A stretch of 44,288 nt of DNA, taken from positions 1 to 44,288 of the forward strand of contig JAAYQP010000189.1 in the NCBI GenBank assembly GCA_012519195.1. Direction: 5' to 3'. Positions 28,221 to 36,428 of this stretch are shown here, piece after piece. Under the pieces are notes generated by a model, which searched no databases, was not told the DNA's origin, and saw nothing but the letters and a program-made list of their open reading frames with translations. Position 1 is the first letter of the stretch. Every line of letters starts with the position of its first letter. A program made the position numbers and the translations under genes. This DNA comes from Clostridiales bacterium (GTDB lineage Bacteria; Bacillota; Clostridia; Lachnospirales; Lachnospiraceae).

Positions 28221-30737
28221 CTATTTATGTAGTAAAAAGGAGCAAATACCATAGGGATTTGTTTGGAAAGCAATCTCATCCCTTACTTCTTCCCCAATTT
28301 TCTCATTCATCAGATTGATTGGAGTAATGGAATATCCCTTGATCTGTAACTTCCGTAAGGCATTTTCACCGGCAAGATCCTTAAATCTTAACACGATGCC
28401 ATTACTGATTTTTCTTACATTTATGAGCTGCATATGCTCCGGCAATACTTCCATCCTACTTTCAAAATGATGACCTGTTACTTCAATTCCTTCCTGCAAT
28501 TGTGCAGCTTTCTCTAATAGGGTATGGTTTTCAGCCTTTTCATATCCAAACAAAACAAATCTAAAGCTAAAATCGCCGCCAATCCATTGAGGAAAATTCG
28601 TTCCCCACATATTATTAAATAGATTAAAAAATGCTATTGGTTCTTCCGGTTGCTGATAATTTTTTCTGTATTTATAGACACCGGTGTCACCAAGGGATAC
28701 CAAAGGGACATCCTTTGTTACAATGCAAAGTCCATGTTCCTTATTCTCTGCAGACATATAATTTTCCAAACAATAGAAGACATGGTTTGCATTCTCTTGA
28801 ATATCCTTAGAAGGATCCAAGACAGAATTTGACTTGTTAATGCGATAGCTCTGTGCGTTGGCAAAGGGAAATAGGAAGGACCCAGATTCAATATAAGGTG
28901 TTTCCTGCTTATTGGTAAGATTTAATCTTACAAATATTTCATCACCAACCGGAGGAAGTGTAAGCTCTAGGCTAACCTTCTGAGCATCGCCATATCGTTC
29001 TACGCTTTCCATACCTTGGTATTGGAAAGTAATTGTGTGGCCATCCAAGGTATAAGCTTGATACTTTGGAGAATAGGTTTTATGATCGCATTCCGGATAG
29101 GCTTCCCTTCCATAATCCTGAATACCCCAGGTTGAAAAGCGATATGCATAATCCCTTAAAAAGGAAGTAACATCCTCAATACCATAGCGATCATATTGGT
29201 AGCTAAAGACTGCTTTATCCTTCTGCTTTTCAAGGTGCATTGTCTTTAACTTCTTGTCATATAAACCAAGAATTTCACCATTGATTTTGGAAAATGTTAA
29301 GATATATCGATGATTTTCAACACTTACCAGATCCCCATCTTCTTTCACGATCAAGTCATCCATCTGTGCTGTTTTTTCTTTTATGGTGATTGGAACTGTA
29401 GTGAATGGAGGAAGGTTTTCTACATAGCAAGCCCACTCACCTTCGATACGGATTGCCGGTAAAATTTCATCATTCAATGCAAGACCTTTCCTACTAAGGT
29501 CGATGTTTTGATCTTCCAATATAACCCAACCAGTATAATTCGCATTGTTTGGATTAAAGAAATAGATTTCTTGGTTACTATTTTTCTCAATCAATATTTT
29601 TAATTCATTTCTGGCAGAACTTGCCTCCACTGCTCTTTCCTTCTGCTCAAGCCATGAATTTTCCATGAATTGATAGTTTTTCTTTTTCTTTTCTTCTAAG
29701 AATTCTTCCTTTGGATAGACACGATCTGGACCTAACCAAGTCTTAACATCGGCTCCCCAAGTATGTTCTCCAAACAGATTAACACTTTCATAGTATCTGT
29801 CCAAAAGCTCCATTGTGCTATCTTCTGTTATTTCCGAATCTAACAGTACCTGTTTCGCATAGAGAGCCTGCAATCGCTTACTCTTTTCTCTTTCCTTGCG
29901 TATGATTGATACTTCTTTAGGGTAAGTACCAACGCCATGGATCCAGGTATCTGCCAGATCCTTTGTAACTACTGGAATATCCTTAAGATCGCATTTTACT
30001 AAGTCGTGATAGAAATCATCCATCGTACCACATACAACTTCAACATCCGGATATTCTTTATGGATACTATCAACCATCTTTTCGATCATAGCTGCAGATT
30101 GCGGACCACAATTATCATGGGTCTGCATCAATGCCATCCAAACCGGAAAATCCCAATCTTCCGGAGGAGTTAGGGTGGTTCCATATCCTCCCTTATTATA
30201 CATAGTCAGTACCCGTTCTCCGCTTAATGACTGCCAGAAAAACAGAGAAGGAAGTTTGGGAGGGGTTGCGAATTCATTACTTCCAAGATGTAAAAACTTC
30301 ACCCCTGCTCCGCTTAAGATGGAAGGTAACATGATACCATGTCCTGGAACATCCGTCATCTTAGCAGAAACAGTATAGGGTTTCTTATATTGTTCTGATA
30401 ACTCTTTTCCAAAACGAAGCCCTTCTATAAATTCTTCTGCGCTACAAAAATCGGTATGAGTTGTATATGGTAATGCATGCCATACGATCTGACCACGTTC
30501 AATTAATTCATCCAGCTCTTTTCTTAAATCAGGGCTGCATTTTTCTATACTTACTTTTAGTGGCCATGATGGCATCGTCCAAACATACTGTTGTTTACCC
30601 ATATGTTGTGTTGCTTTACAGGTAGCAATAACCTCTTTGAGCATAGAATCCGAGTATTTATCAATAACATTTGAAGATAAATCCGTAAAACCAATGTCAA
30701 AATGTGTTTTAAATACAAGTATAATCTTTTTAACCAT
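28221..30737 (-). CDS. Divergent GH38-type glycoside hydrolase (DUF5054-like)
   Basis: The 838-residue protein begins VKKIILVFKTHFDIGFTDLS, with the His12-x-Asp14 metal pair of GH38 enzymes. MTDVPGHGIMLPSIL near residue 131 holds the likely nucleophile Asp, and NLFGEHTWGADVKTW resembles the fourth metal-site segment. It is clearly different from the canonical GH38 gene at the right edge. The C-terminal half is beta-rich. The family resembles DUF5054 proteins, whose substrate is not established; an alpha-mannosidase-like exo-activity is plausible. No signal peptide. GGAG lies 10 bases before the ATG. It follows the NLP-like gene by 57 bases in the same transcript. Confidence 0.75.
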   Translation of the reverse strand: MVKKIILVFKTHFDIGFTDLSSNVIDKYSDSMLKEVIATCKATQHMGKQQYVWTMPSWPLKVSIEKCSPDLRKELDELIERGQIVWHALPYTTHTDFCSAEEFIEGLRFGKELSEQYKKPYTVSAKMTDVPGHGIMLPSILSGAGVKFLHLGSNEFATPPKLPSLFFWQSLSGERVLTMYNKGGYGTTLTPPEDWDFPVWMALMQTHDNCGPQSAAMIEKMVDSIHKEYPDVEVVCGTMDDFYHDLVKCDLKDIPVVTKDLADTWIHGVGTYPKEVSIIRKEREKSKRLQALYAKQVLLDSEITEDSTMELLDRYYESVNLFGEHTWGADVKTWLGPDRVYPKEEFLEEKKKKNYQFMENSWLEQKERAVEASSARNELKILIEKNSNQEIYFFNPNNANYTGWVILEDQNIDLSRKGLALNDEILPAIRIEGEWACYVENLPPFTTVPITIKEKTAQMDDLIVKEDGDLVSVENHRYILTFSKINGEILGLYDKKLKTMHLEKQKDKAVFSYQYDRYGIEDVTSFLRDYAYRFSTWGIQDYGREAYPECDHKTYSPKYQAYTLDGHTITFQYQGMESVERYGDAQKVSLELTLPPVGDEIFVRLNLTNKQETPYIESGSFLFPFANAQSYRINKSNSVLDPSKDIQENANHVFYCLENYMSAENKEHGLCIVTKDVPLVSLGDTGVYKYRKNYQQPEEPIAFFNLFNNMWGTNFPQWIGGDFSFRFVLFGYEKAENHTLLEKAAQLQEGIEVTGHHFESRMEVLPEHMQLINVRKISNGIVLRFKDLAGENALRKLQIKGYSITPINLMNEKIGEEVRDEIAFQTNPYGICSFLLHK

Positions 30738-30794
30738 AGGAACTCTTCTCCTTGCGTTCTCACGTTTGCTTTAAGAAATCAATATTACAATCCT

Positions 30795-31466
30795 TTATTC
30801 TCTTGAAAGGGGTAAGCCCAGTTCTTCCAATAATTTGTTGATTCTTTTCGGTATCATAAGATATAGCTCTTCCCAAGGTATGATAATATCCTCTGCATAA
30901 CTGACCGGTTGAAATTCCAAAGTTGGCTGGAAGGAGAAATGTTCCCTAATATAATTACATACACAAAAATCAATATAGGAGTCTTTCATCATAATTCCCT
31001 TGAATAAATCAGTGATCAGTAATCCATCAATTCCAGCCCGTTTATTACAAACCACCTCATAATCACTATAGAGCTTGAATAAGCTGCCATCCGGAAGTAG
31101 AGCATGTTTACCTGGTTGCACATAAACTGGGATATGGGTTTCATCTTCAATTTTCTTAGTATATTGGTAACAATTCATGAAATTACCATGAGCACTAGCT
31201 TCCGCATCAACAATATTACCATCATAGCCAACATAAACCCAAACATGCTCCAAGTCGTACATATGTTGAATATCAAAATCATAGTAAAGCTGATATTCAA
31301 TCACATAATCAACCTTATCCTTATCAATCCAGAGATCACGATTTGTCGACGGACTCTTCTGTGATTTCCTTAAGATACTATAACCAATTTGATCAATCGT
31401 AAATGGTTCATTCTTATCAAAATATAAGTGAGGAGCGTATTTTACCGCCAATTCCCTTTCATTCAT
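30795..31466 (-). CDS. Uncharacterised protein with NLP/NPP1-like metal motif
   Basis: The 223-residue protein has no recognised bacterial function. Residues 67-73, QHMYDLE, align with the metal-binding heptapeptide GHRHDWE of necrosis- and ethylene-inducing-like proteins, keeping His68, Asp71 and Glu73. Upstream YYDFD may supply the remaining Asp, and the downstream VWVYVG...SAHGNF matches the strand and SAHG segment that follow in that fold. The N-terminal APHLYFDKNEPF also suits NLP or Vps62-type domains. There is no signal peptide, so a secreted toxin role is unlikely; a carbohydrate- or sphingolipid-glycan-binding relative inside the cell is possible. GGAGG is 10 bases before the ATG and contains the end of the preceding HAD gene, so translation is coupled. 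Confidence 0.6.
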   Translation of the reverse strand: MNERELAVKYAPHLYFDKNEPFTIDQIGYSILRKSQKSPSTNRDLWIDKDKVDYVIEYQLYYDFDIQHMYDLEHVWVYVGYDGNIVDAEASAHGNFMNCYQYTKKIEDETHIPVYVQPGKHALLPDGSLFKLYSDYEVVCNKRAGIDGLLITDLFKGIMMKDSYIDFCVCNYIREHFSFQPTLEFQPVSYAEDIIIPWEELYLMIPKRINKLLEELGLPLSRE

Positions 31467-31471
31467 TGAAA

Positions 31472-32068
31472 CTATACCTCCGTTGATTTATTGGAAGGTT
31501 TTCTATATAAGGGAGTATCGGAATTGGTAAGTATTTTACGATTTTTAACCTGTAGATTTAATTGCTCCAATAAACCAAGCAATTCGATTGGTTTTGAAAC
31601 CACATAATCCGGTATTTCCTCCTCACATTTCGGCTGCATCACATAACGTGGACTATAGCTAATGAGGATTGATGTGATTCCCATTCGGTTGGCACCTACA
31701 ATATCTCTCTCAAGGTTATTACCAATCATCACAATACGGCTCTTATCTTTTTCTGTTAAACCTAATTGTTCCATAGCATGTTGAAACATAATCGGTGCTG
31801 GTTTTTCCTTGCCTAATTCGCCAGAGATTGCTTTGGCTTTAAAGCAGTAATCCAATCCATTTTCATTATAAATGTTATCAAAGGATTGTTTGGTACCATC
31901 AGCCACTAAAGCGATTGTATAACCACTTTCATATAATGTTACAAGTGTTTCTCTGGCTCCTTCAATCATTTGAGAATGAAGAACTGTTCCATCACTATCT
32001 TTAATCTCTGTGGATTCATCAATTAATGTATCTCCACTATCTATAAAAATTATTAATTCCTTATTCAT
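31472..32068 (-). CDS. HAD-superfamily hydrolase with altered catalytic motif I
   Basis: The 198-residue protein has a HAD core: motif I FIDSGDTL (residues 8-15), motif II LVADGT, motif III Lys in LGKEKPAP, and motif IV MIGNNLERDIVGA. Motif I keeps the nucleophile Asp10 but has Gly at +2, where phosphatases have the general-acid Asp. Motif IV has GNN in place of GD. It may act on phospho-sugars, or be a weak or non-phosphatase member. The ATG at 32066-32068 is preferred (AAAGGTGG 8 bases upstream); an ATG seven codons earlier has no ribosome site. It follows the second ABC ATPase gene by 37 bases and ends inside the ribosome site of the next gene. Confidence 0.8.
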   Translation of the reverse strand: MNKELIIFIDSGDTLIDESTEIKDSDGTVLHSQMIEGARETLVTLYESGYTIALVADGTKQSFDNIYNENGLDYCFKAKAISGELGKEKPAPIMFQHAMEQLGLTEKDKSRIVMIGNNLERDIVGANRMGITSILISYSPRYVMQPKCEEEIPDYVVSKPIELLGLLEQLNLQVKNRKILTNSDTPLYRKPSNKSTEV

Positions 32069-32105
32069 CCTATCGTCCACCTTTATCATGCAGTATTTTT
32101 AATTG

Positions 32106-33092
32106 TTAAATGATACCTTTTAATTTAAGTTCCTTTGCCCTATGACATGCAACATAATGGCCGGGTTCCATCTCAACGAATTCAACATCCTCTGTCTTAC
32201 ATTTCTCCGTGCAATATTTACACCTAGTATGGAAATGACATCCAGATGGAGGATTTGCCGGATTAGGAATCTCTCCTTCCAATGGAATCCTATCATTTAC
32301 CACCGTTGGATCCGCGATTGGTACCGCTGATAGTAATGCCTCGGTATAGGGATGTAGAGGCTTACCAAAAAGATCATCGGTTGGTGCATATTCCACCATT
32401 CTTCCCAGATACATAACACCCACCTTATCCGAAATATGCTCCACAACCGAGAGGTCATGACTAATAAATAAGTAGGTAAGTTGCATCTCTTCTTGTAGAT
32501 CTTTGAGTAGGTTAACCACTTGTGCCTGAACGGATACGTCAAGAGCGGATACTGCTTCATCACATACAATGATACGAGGATAAAGTACCAATGCTCTTGC
32601 GATACCAATTCTTTGCCTTTGTCCACCGGAAAATGCATGGGGATATCTTTTTAGATAGCTGGGATTGAGCCCAACCTTTTGCGCTATACCCTTTACCCTT
32701 TCCTCCATTTCTTTCTTGGATAGGTTAAAGTTTGCCCGAAGCGGTTCCGAGATGATATCATAAACCGTCATACGGGGGTCTAAGGATGAAAATGGATCCT
32801 GGAAAATCATTTGTATTTCTCTACGAATCTTTTTCATCGTTTTTTTATCAATATGCTGTAAATCATATTCTGTGCCATCCTCACTCTTATAGATGACTTC
32901 ACCTGCAGTAGAATTGAGTGCTCGAACAATACAACGACCTAGGGTTGTCTTACCACATCCGGATTCGCCAACGATACCTACTGTCTCACCCTTCTTCACA
33001 TCAAAACTAACATTATTTACAGCCTTTACATCCACTTTTTTAGAGGAGAATGTCTTGCTCACTCCATTAACCTTCAATATCGTTTCAGGCAT
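32106..33092 (-). CDS. Opp/Dpp-type ABC transporter ATPase, second subunit (OppF-like)
   Basis: The 328-residue ATPase has Walker A GESGCGKTTLGR, Q-loop MIFQDPFSSLDPRM, signature FSGGQRQRIGIARAL, Walker B IIVCDEAVSALD and an H-loop ISHDLSVV. Its C-terminal oligopeptide-type extension has clustered cysteines (SGCHFHTRCKYCTEKC) that may bind an Fe-S cluster as in Dpp/Opp relatives. AGGAGA precedes the ATG. It begins 12 bases after the first ATPase gene. With that partner it should power the two permeases encoded upstream. Confidence 0.93.
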   Translation of the reverse strand: MPETILKVNGVSKTFSSKKVDVKAVNNVSFDVKKGETVGIVGESGCGKTTLGRCIVRALNSTAGEVIYKSEDGTEYDLQHIDKKTMKKIRREIQMIFQDPFSSLDPRMTVYDIISEPLRANFNLSKKEMEERVKGIAQKVGLNPSYLKRYPHAFSGGQRQRIGIARALVLYPRIIVCDEAVSALDVSVQAQVVNLLKDLQEEMQLTYLFISHDLSVVEHISDKVGVMYLGRMVEYAPTDDLFGKPLHPYTEALLSAVPIADPTVVNDRIPLEGEIPNPANPPSGCHFHTRCKYCTEKCKTEDVEFVEMEPGHYVACHRAKELKLKGII

Positions 33093-33104
33093 AACAGTCT
33101 CTCC

Positions 33105-34115
33105 TTATCTTGTATTTTGCTTTCCTTGTGATGGGGAATCCAGATAACATGCAACAAAATGGCCGTCTTCCACCTCACGTAAGCAGGGGTCAACCTGGCT
33201 GCATTTTACATCATCACGATAGGTACACCGATCATAAAATCCACATTTATTTTCCAAATTCATTGCAAGAGGTACGGTACCTTCAATTGAGAAGAGTCTC
33301 TCCCGTCCACCTCCGATTTTATGTACAGAGCCAAGTAAGCCTCTGGTGTAAGGATGTAATGGATTCTTAAAGATGTCCATTACAGAGCCTATCTCAACGA
33401 TTCTACCAAGATACATAACCGCAACTCGATCGCAAACCTTAGCAACGGTGCCAAGATCATGGGTAATAAACAGAATCGCCATTTTGAATTCCTTTTGCAA
33501 TTCTTTCATTAATTCCAGAATCTGTGCCTGTATCGTTACGTCTAGGGCCGTTGTTGGTTCATCAGCAATTAGTAGCTTTGGATTACATACCAATGCCATT
33601 GCGATTAAGGCTCTTTGTAACATACCACCGGAAAATTCATGGGGATATTGGTTGTATCTTTTTTCGGGATTCGAAATACCCACCTTACGCATTGCTTCAA
33701 TAGTGATATCTTTCGCTTTCTTTTTATCCTTTGTGATATGTAGCCGTACCGACTCAGATATCTGATGACCGATTGTAAAAAGCGGAGAAAAGGAGCTCAT
33801 AGGTTCTTGGAATATCATAGAAGCCATCTTTCCACGAATACTCCTGATCTCTGAACCTCCAAACTTTAAATCCAAAAGATTTAGCATCTTACCATCTACT
33901 TGAAAATTAATCTTACCGGTAGCCTTACATTTCTTATCATTAATACCTAGAATAGCTTTGCTAGTCAAACTCTTACCACAGCCAGATTCTCCTACGAGTC
34001 CGAGGGTCTCATTTTCTTTTACAGCAAAACGAACATTACGTACCGGTGTTAAGATGCCTTCGTCCATTTTGATACTAATACTTAAATCTTCTACATTAAC
34101 CACATAATTTTCCAT
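33105..34115 (-). CDS. Opp/Dpp-type ABC transporter ATPase, first subunit (OppD-like)
   Basis: The 336-residue ATPase has Walker A GESGCGKSLTSK, MIFQEPMSSFSPLFT, signature FSGGMLQRALIAMAL, Walker B LLIADEPTTALD, and ITHDLGTV. It also has the C-terminal cysteine segment CGFYDRCTYRDDVKC of OppD proteins. The ATG at 34113-34115 has GAGG 6 bases upstream; a GTG four codons earlier overlaps that site and is rejected. It lies 22 bases after the OppC-like permease gene. Confidence 0.93.
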   Translation of the reverse strand: MENYVVNVEDLSISIKMDEGILTPVRNVRFAVKENETLGLVGESGCGKSLTSKAILGINDKKCKATGKINFQVDGKMLNLLDLKFGGSEIRSIRGKMASMIFQEPMSSFSPLFTIGHQISESVRLHITKDKKKAKDITIEAMRKVGISNPEKRYNQYPHEFSGGMLQRALIAMALVCNPKLLIADEPTTALDVTIQAQILELMKELQKEFKMAILFITHDLGTVAKVCDRVAVMYLGRIVEIGSVMDIFKNPLHPYTRGLLGSVHKIGGGRERLFSIEGTVPLAMNLENKCGFYDRCTYRDDVKCSQVDPCLREVEDGHFVACYLDSPSQGKQNTR

Positions 34116-34137
34116 TGAATACCTCACTTAAACGGGT

Positions 34138-35331
34138 CTACTTATACGGGTCTGCAGCATCCCGCAAACCGTCACCTAAAAAGTTAAATGCCAAAACTGC
34201 AGTTCCTACGAATAAAACAGGGATCAGCTTCCATGGACAGTTTGCAATGTTGCTGATACTTTGGCATTCCTGGAGCAGCACGCCCCAACTGGTAGCCGGT
34301 GCACGCATACCTAAACCAAGGAAACTCATAGAAGTTTCACCTAATATCATATTAGGAATACCCAAGGTTAAGTTAACAATCAAGTAGCTCATGAAACCAG
34401 GCACTAGGTGCTTAATAATGATCTTAAAATCGGATACACCGGCAAGTTTTGCAGCTAAAACATAATCTTCCTTCTTTAAGGATAAGAACTTACTTCGTAC
34501 CGTTCTTGCAAGCCCTGGCCAGCTAACAAGTGACATTATGATTGTAATGAAGATATACACCTTTGTCACAGAAATACCAGCAGGAATTGCAGCAGATAGA
34601 GCCATCCATAAAGGTAGTGTCGGGAAAGAGGAAATTACCTCAATGATTCTTTGAATAATCGTATCAACAATGCCACCATAGTAACCCGAAATACCACCAA
34701 TAATAATCGCTAAGATAAAGGACATAAAGGTTCCTACTAGAGGCACTGTCAAGGATACCTGACTACCGATAAGTATTCTTGAGAATAAGTCACGGCCTAA
34801 TTGATCAGCACCAAAGAGCATAACATTAACCTTATCCTTACCTTCTGGTAAGTCGGAGTTATCTACACCAAATAGATGGATGTCACTTTTAAAAATACCA
34901 AGTATTTTATAAGAAGATCCCTTAACAAAAAAGTTGATTTTGTATGGTTTTTCTTTATTTTCTACGTAAACTTTATTTTGAAATTTATCATAAGTAATAT
35001 CATAATCATAAACGAAAGGACCAATGAATTCACCATTATGTACGAAATGAATCTTGCTTGGGGGTGCATTTGAATAAGTGGCTGAAAAGTCTTCCAAGCC
35101 TTGTGGAGCAATAAAGCCTGCAAAAATAGCACCGATATACAATAATGTTAATAAGATAAAGCTAATCACTGCCAGCTTATGTCTTATAAGCTTTCTCCCC
35201 ATCAGCTGCCATTGAGAGGATGTATAATATTTTTCTTGCTTCGCTCTCTTCTTCTCTAATTTTTTTAATTCTTTTTCATTTAATAGAGTATCATTGGGAG
35301 CGAGATCTTTTTTTTGCTTCTCTTGACTCAT
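34138..35331 (-). CDS. Opp/Dpp-type ABC permease (OppC-like)
   Basis: The 397-residue membrane protein starts with a Lys/Glu-rich cytoplasmic segment of about 45 residues, then a first membrane helix (LAVISFILLTLLYIGAIFAGF). A roughly 100-residue external insert and five further helices follow. The permease EAA loop DYVLAAKLAGVSDFKIIIKHLVPG and the family motif FGADQLGRDLFSRIL are present. The start ATG overlaps the stop of the OppB-like gene by one base (TAATG), so they are translationally coupled. It forms the channel with the OppB-like protein. Confidence 0.93.
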   Translation of the reverse strand: MSQEKQKKDLAPNDTLLNEKELKKLEKKRAKQEKYYTSSQWQLMGRKLIRHKLAVISFILLTLLYIGAIFAGFIAPQGLEDFSATYSNAPPSKIHFVHNGEFIGPFVYDYDITYDKFQNKVYVENKEKPYKINFFVKGSSYKILGIFKSDIHLFGVDNSDLPEGKDKVNVMLFGADQLGRDLFSRILIGSQVSLTVPLVGTFMSFILAIIIGGISGYYGGIVDTIIQRIIEVISSFPTLPLWMALSAAIPAGISVTKVYIFITIIMSLVSWPGLARTVRSKFLSLKKEDYVLAAKLAGVSDFKIIIKHLVPGFMSYLIVNLTLGIPNMILGETSMSFLGLGMRAPATSWGVLLQECQSISNIANCPWKLIPVLFVGTAVLAFNFLGDGLRDAADPYK

Positions 35332-36323
35332 TATTTACTCTCCTCTAGTAATTTAATCCTCGGGTCTAGTACTGCAAGCAGTAGGTCAGAAATTAAAGTT
35401 CCGATAACTACAAGTGTAGCAGATATCAACAAGATTCCACCAGATAGGTATACGTCCTGCGACTGCAAAGCCTTTAACAGAACCGGACCTTGTGTCGGAA
35501 GCATAAGCACGATTGCGGTAATGGTAGAACCATTAAAGATACCAGAAATCATGCCACCCAATCCACTGACAATCGGATTCAGGATTGCTCGCATTTCATA
35601 TTTAAAAGTTATTGTTTGTTCACTAACACCTTTTGCTCTGGTACATAGAACATAAGGTTTTTCCTGTTCATCCAGCATCTGTGCACGTATACTACGAATC
35701 AAACCACATGCACCGGATAAACTAATAACAATCGTAGGAATGATTAGTCTCTTTAAGAATTCCACAAAAGATGCCCAGTCCGTAATTCCGCCTTCTGGGA
35801 ACAGACCCATCAGGGGCTTGCCCGTCCATTTGTAAGATAAATACATCAGGAGGATGGCAAGTAGAAAGTGAGGAACAGCCAATCCTACGAAACCTATGAA
35901 AGTAAATATATAATCACCTATTTGATATTGATGCTTAGCAGAATAGATCGCAATCGGAATTGCAATTAAATAGGTAACAACTAGGGTAACAAGTGAAATT
36001 AATAAGGTTGTACCAAGGGTTTCCCCGATCTTAACCAAAACACTTTGGTTGTAGTAGAATGAGGTTCCCCAATCACCTGTCACTATCCCTTTAAGCCAAT
36101 CAACATACTGTACCATAAATGGTCTGTTTGTTCCGTACATTGTACGCAAATTCTCAATATCAGCCTCTGTTACTGTTTCTCCCTGGGCAATCATATCAGT
36201 AACCATACTGTCCACAAAATCACCCGGAGGAAGCTGTATCACAAAAAACACAACAAACGATATCATTAATAATGTGAAAAAGGCTAACAGAAGCCTTTTT
36301 GCAATATAACTTAATTTATCCAT
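35331..36323 (-). CDS. Opp/Dpp-type ABC permease (OppB-like)
   Basis: The 330-residue protein has an N-terminal membrane helix (LLLAFFTLLMISFVVFFVIQLPPGDFVD), the MYGTNRPFMVQYVDWLKGIVTGDWGTSF segment typical of OppB, and five more helices. Its EAA loop is YVLCTRAKGVSEQTITFKYEMR. The ribosome site is weak (GGTGA). A 105-base gap with a 16-bp hairpin separates it from the lipoprotein gene, which should make permease expression lower than that of the binding protein. Confidence 0.92.
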   Translation of the reverse strand: MDKLSYIAKRLLLAFFTLLMISFVVFFVIQLPPGDFVDSMVTDMIAQGETVTEADIENLRTMYGTNRPFMVQYVDWLKGIVTGDWGTSFYYNQSVLVKIGETLGTTLLISLVTLVVTYLIAIPIAIYSAKHQYQIGDYIFTFIGFVGLAVPHFLLAILLMYLSYKWTGKPLMGLFPEGGITDWASFVEFLKRLIIPTIVISLSGACGLIRSIRAQMLDEQEKPYVLCTRAKGVSEQTITFKYEMRAILNPIVSGLGGMISGIFNGSTITAIVLMLPTQGPVLLKALQSQDVYLSGGILLISATLVVIGTLISDLLLAVLDPRIKLLEESK

Positions 36324-36364
36324 AACTTATCACCATCTTAACCCTTCAACGGTTTCATTAGAAA

Positions 36365-36406
36365 GGGCTGTTGCAAAATATGCTTTTGTATATTTTTCAA
36401 CAGCCC
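36365..36406 (-). terminator. Partial terminator between the binding-protein and permease genes
   Basis: GGGCTGTTG-c-AAAATAT (36365-36380) pairs with ATATTTT-t-CAACAGCCC (36390-36406), a 16-bp stem with one mismatch. It is followed on the minus strand by TTTCTAATG, a broken T-run. This placement is typical of a read-through terminator that gives excess binding protein over permease. Confidence 0.7.
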
Positions 36407-36428
36407 ATATTATTAAAGTAATATAGTC

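Noticed and set aside
28070-28279. A 69-codon minus-strand frame overlapping the end of the DUF5054 gene
   Set aside because: It begins inside the DUF5054 coding sequence in another frame, its apparent ribosome site is explained by the Gly-Glu-Glu codons there, and the rest coincides with the two hairpins. I do not recognise the product.
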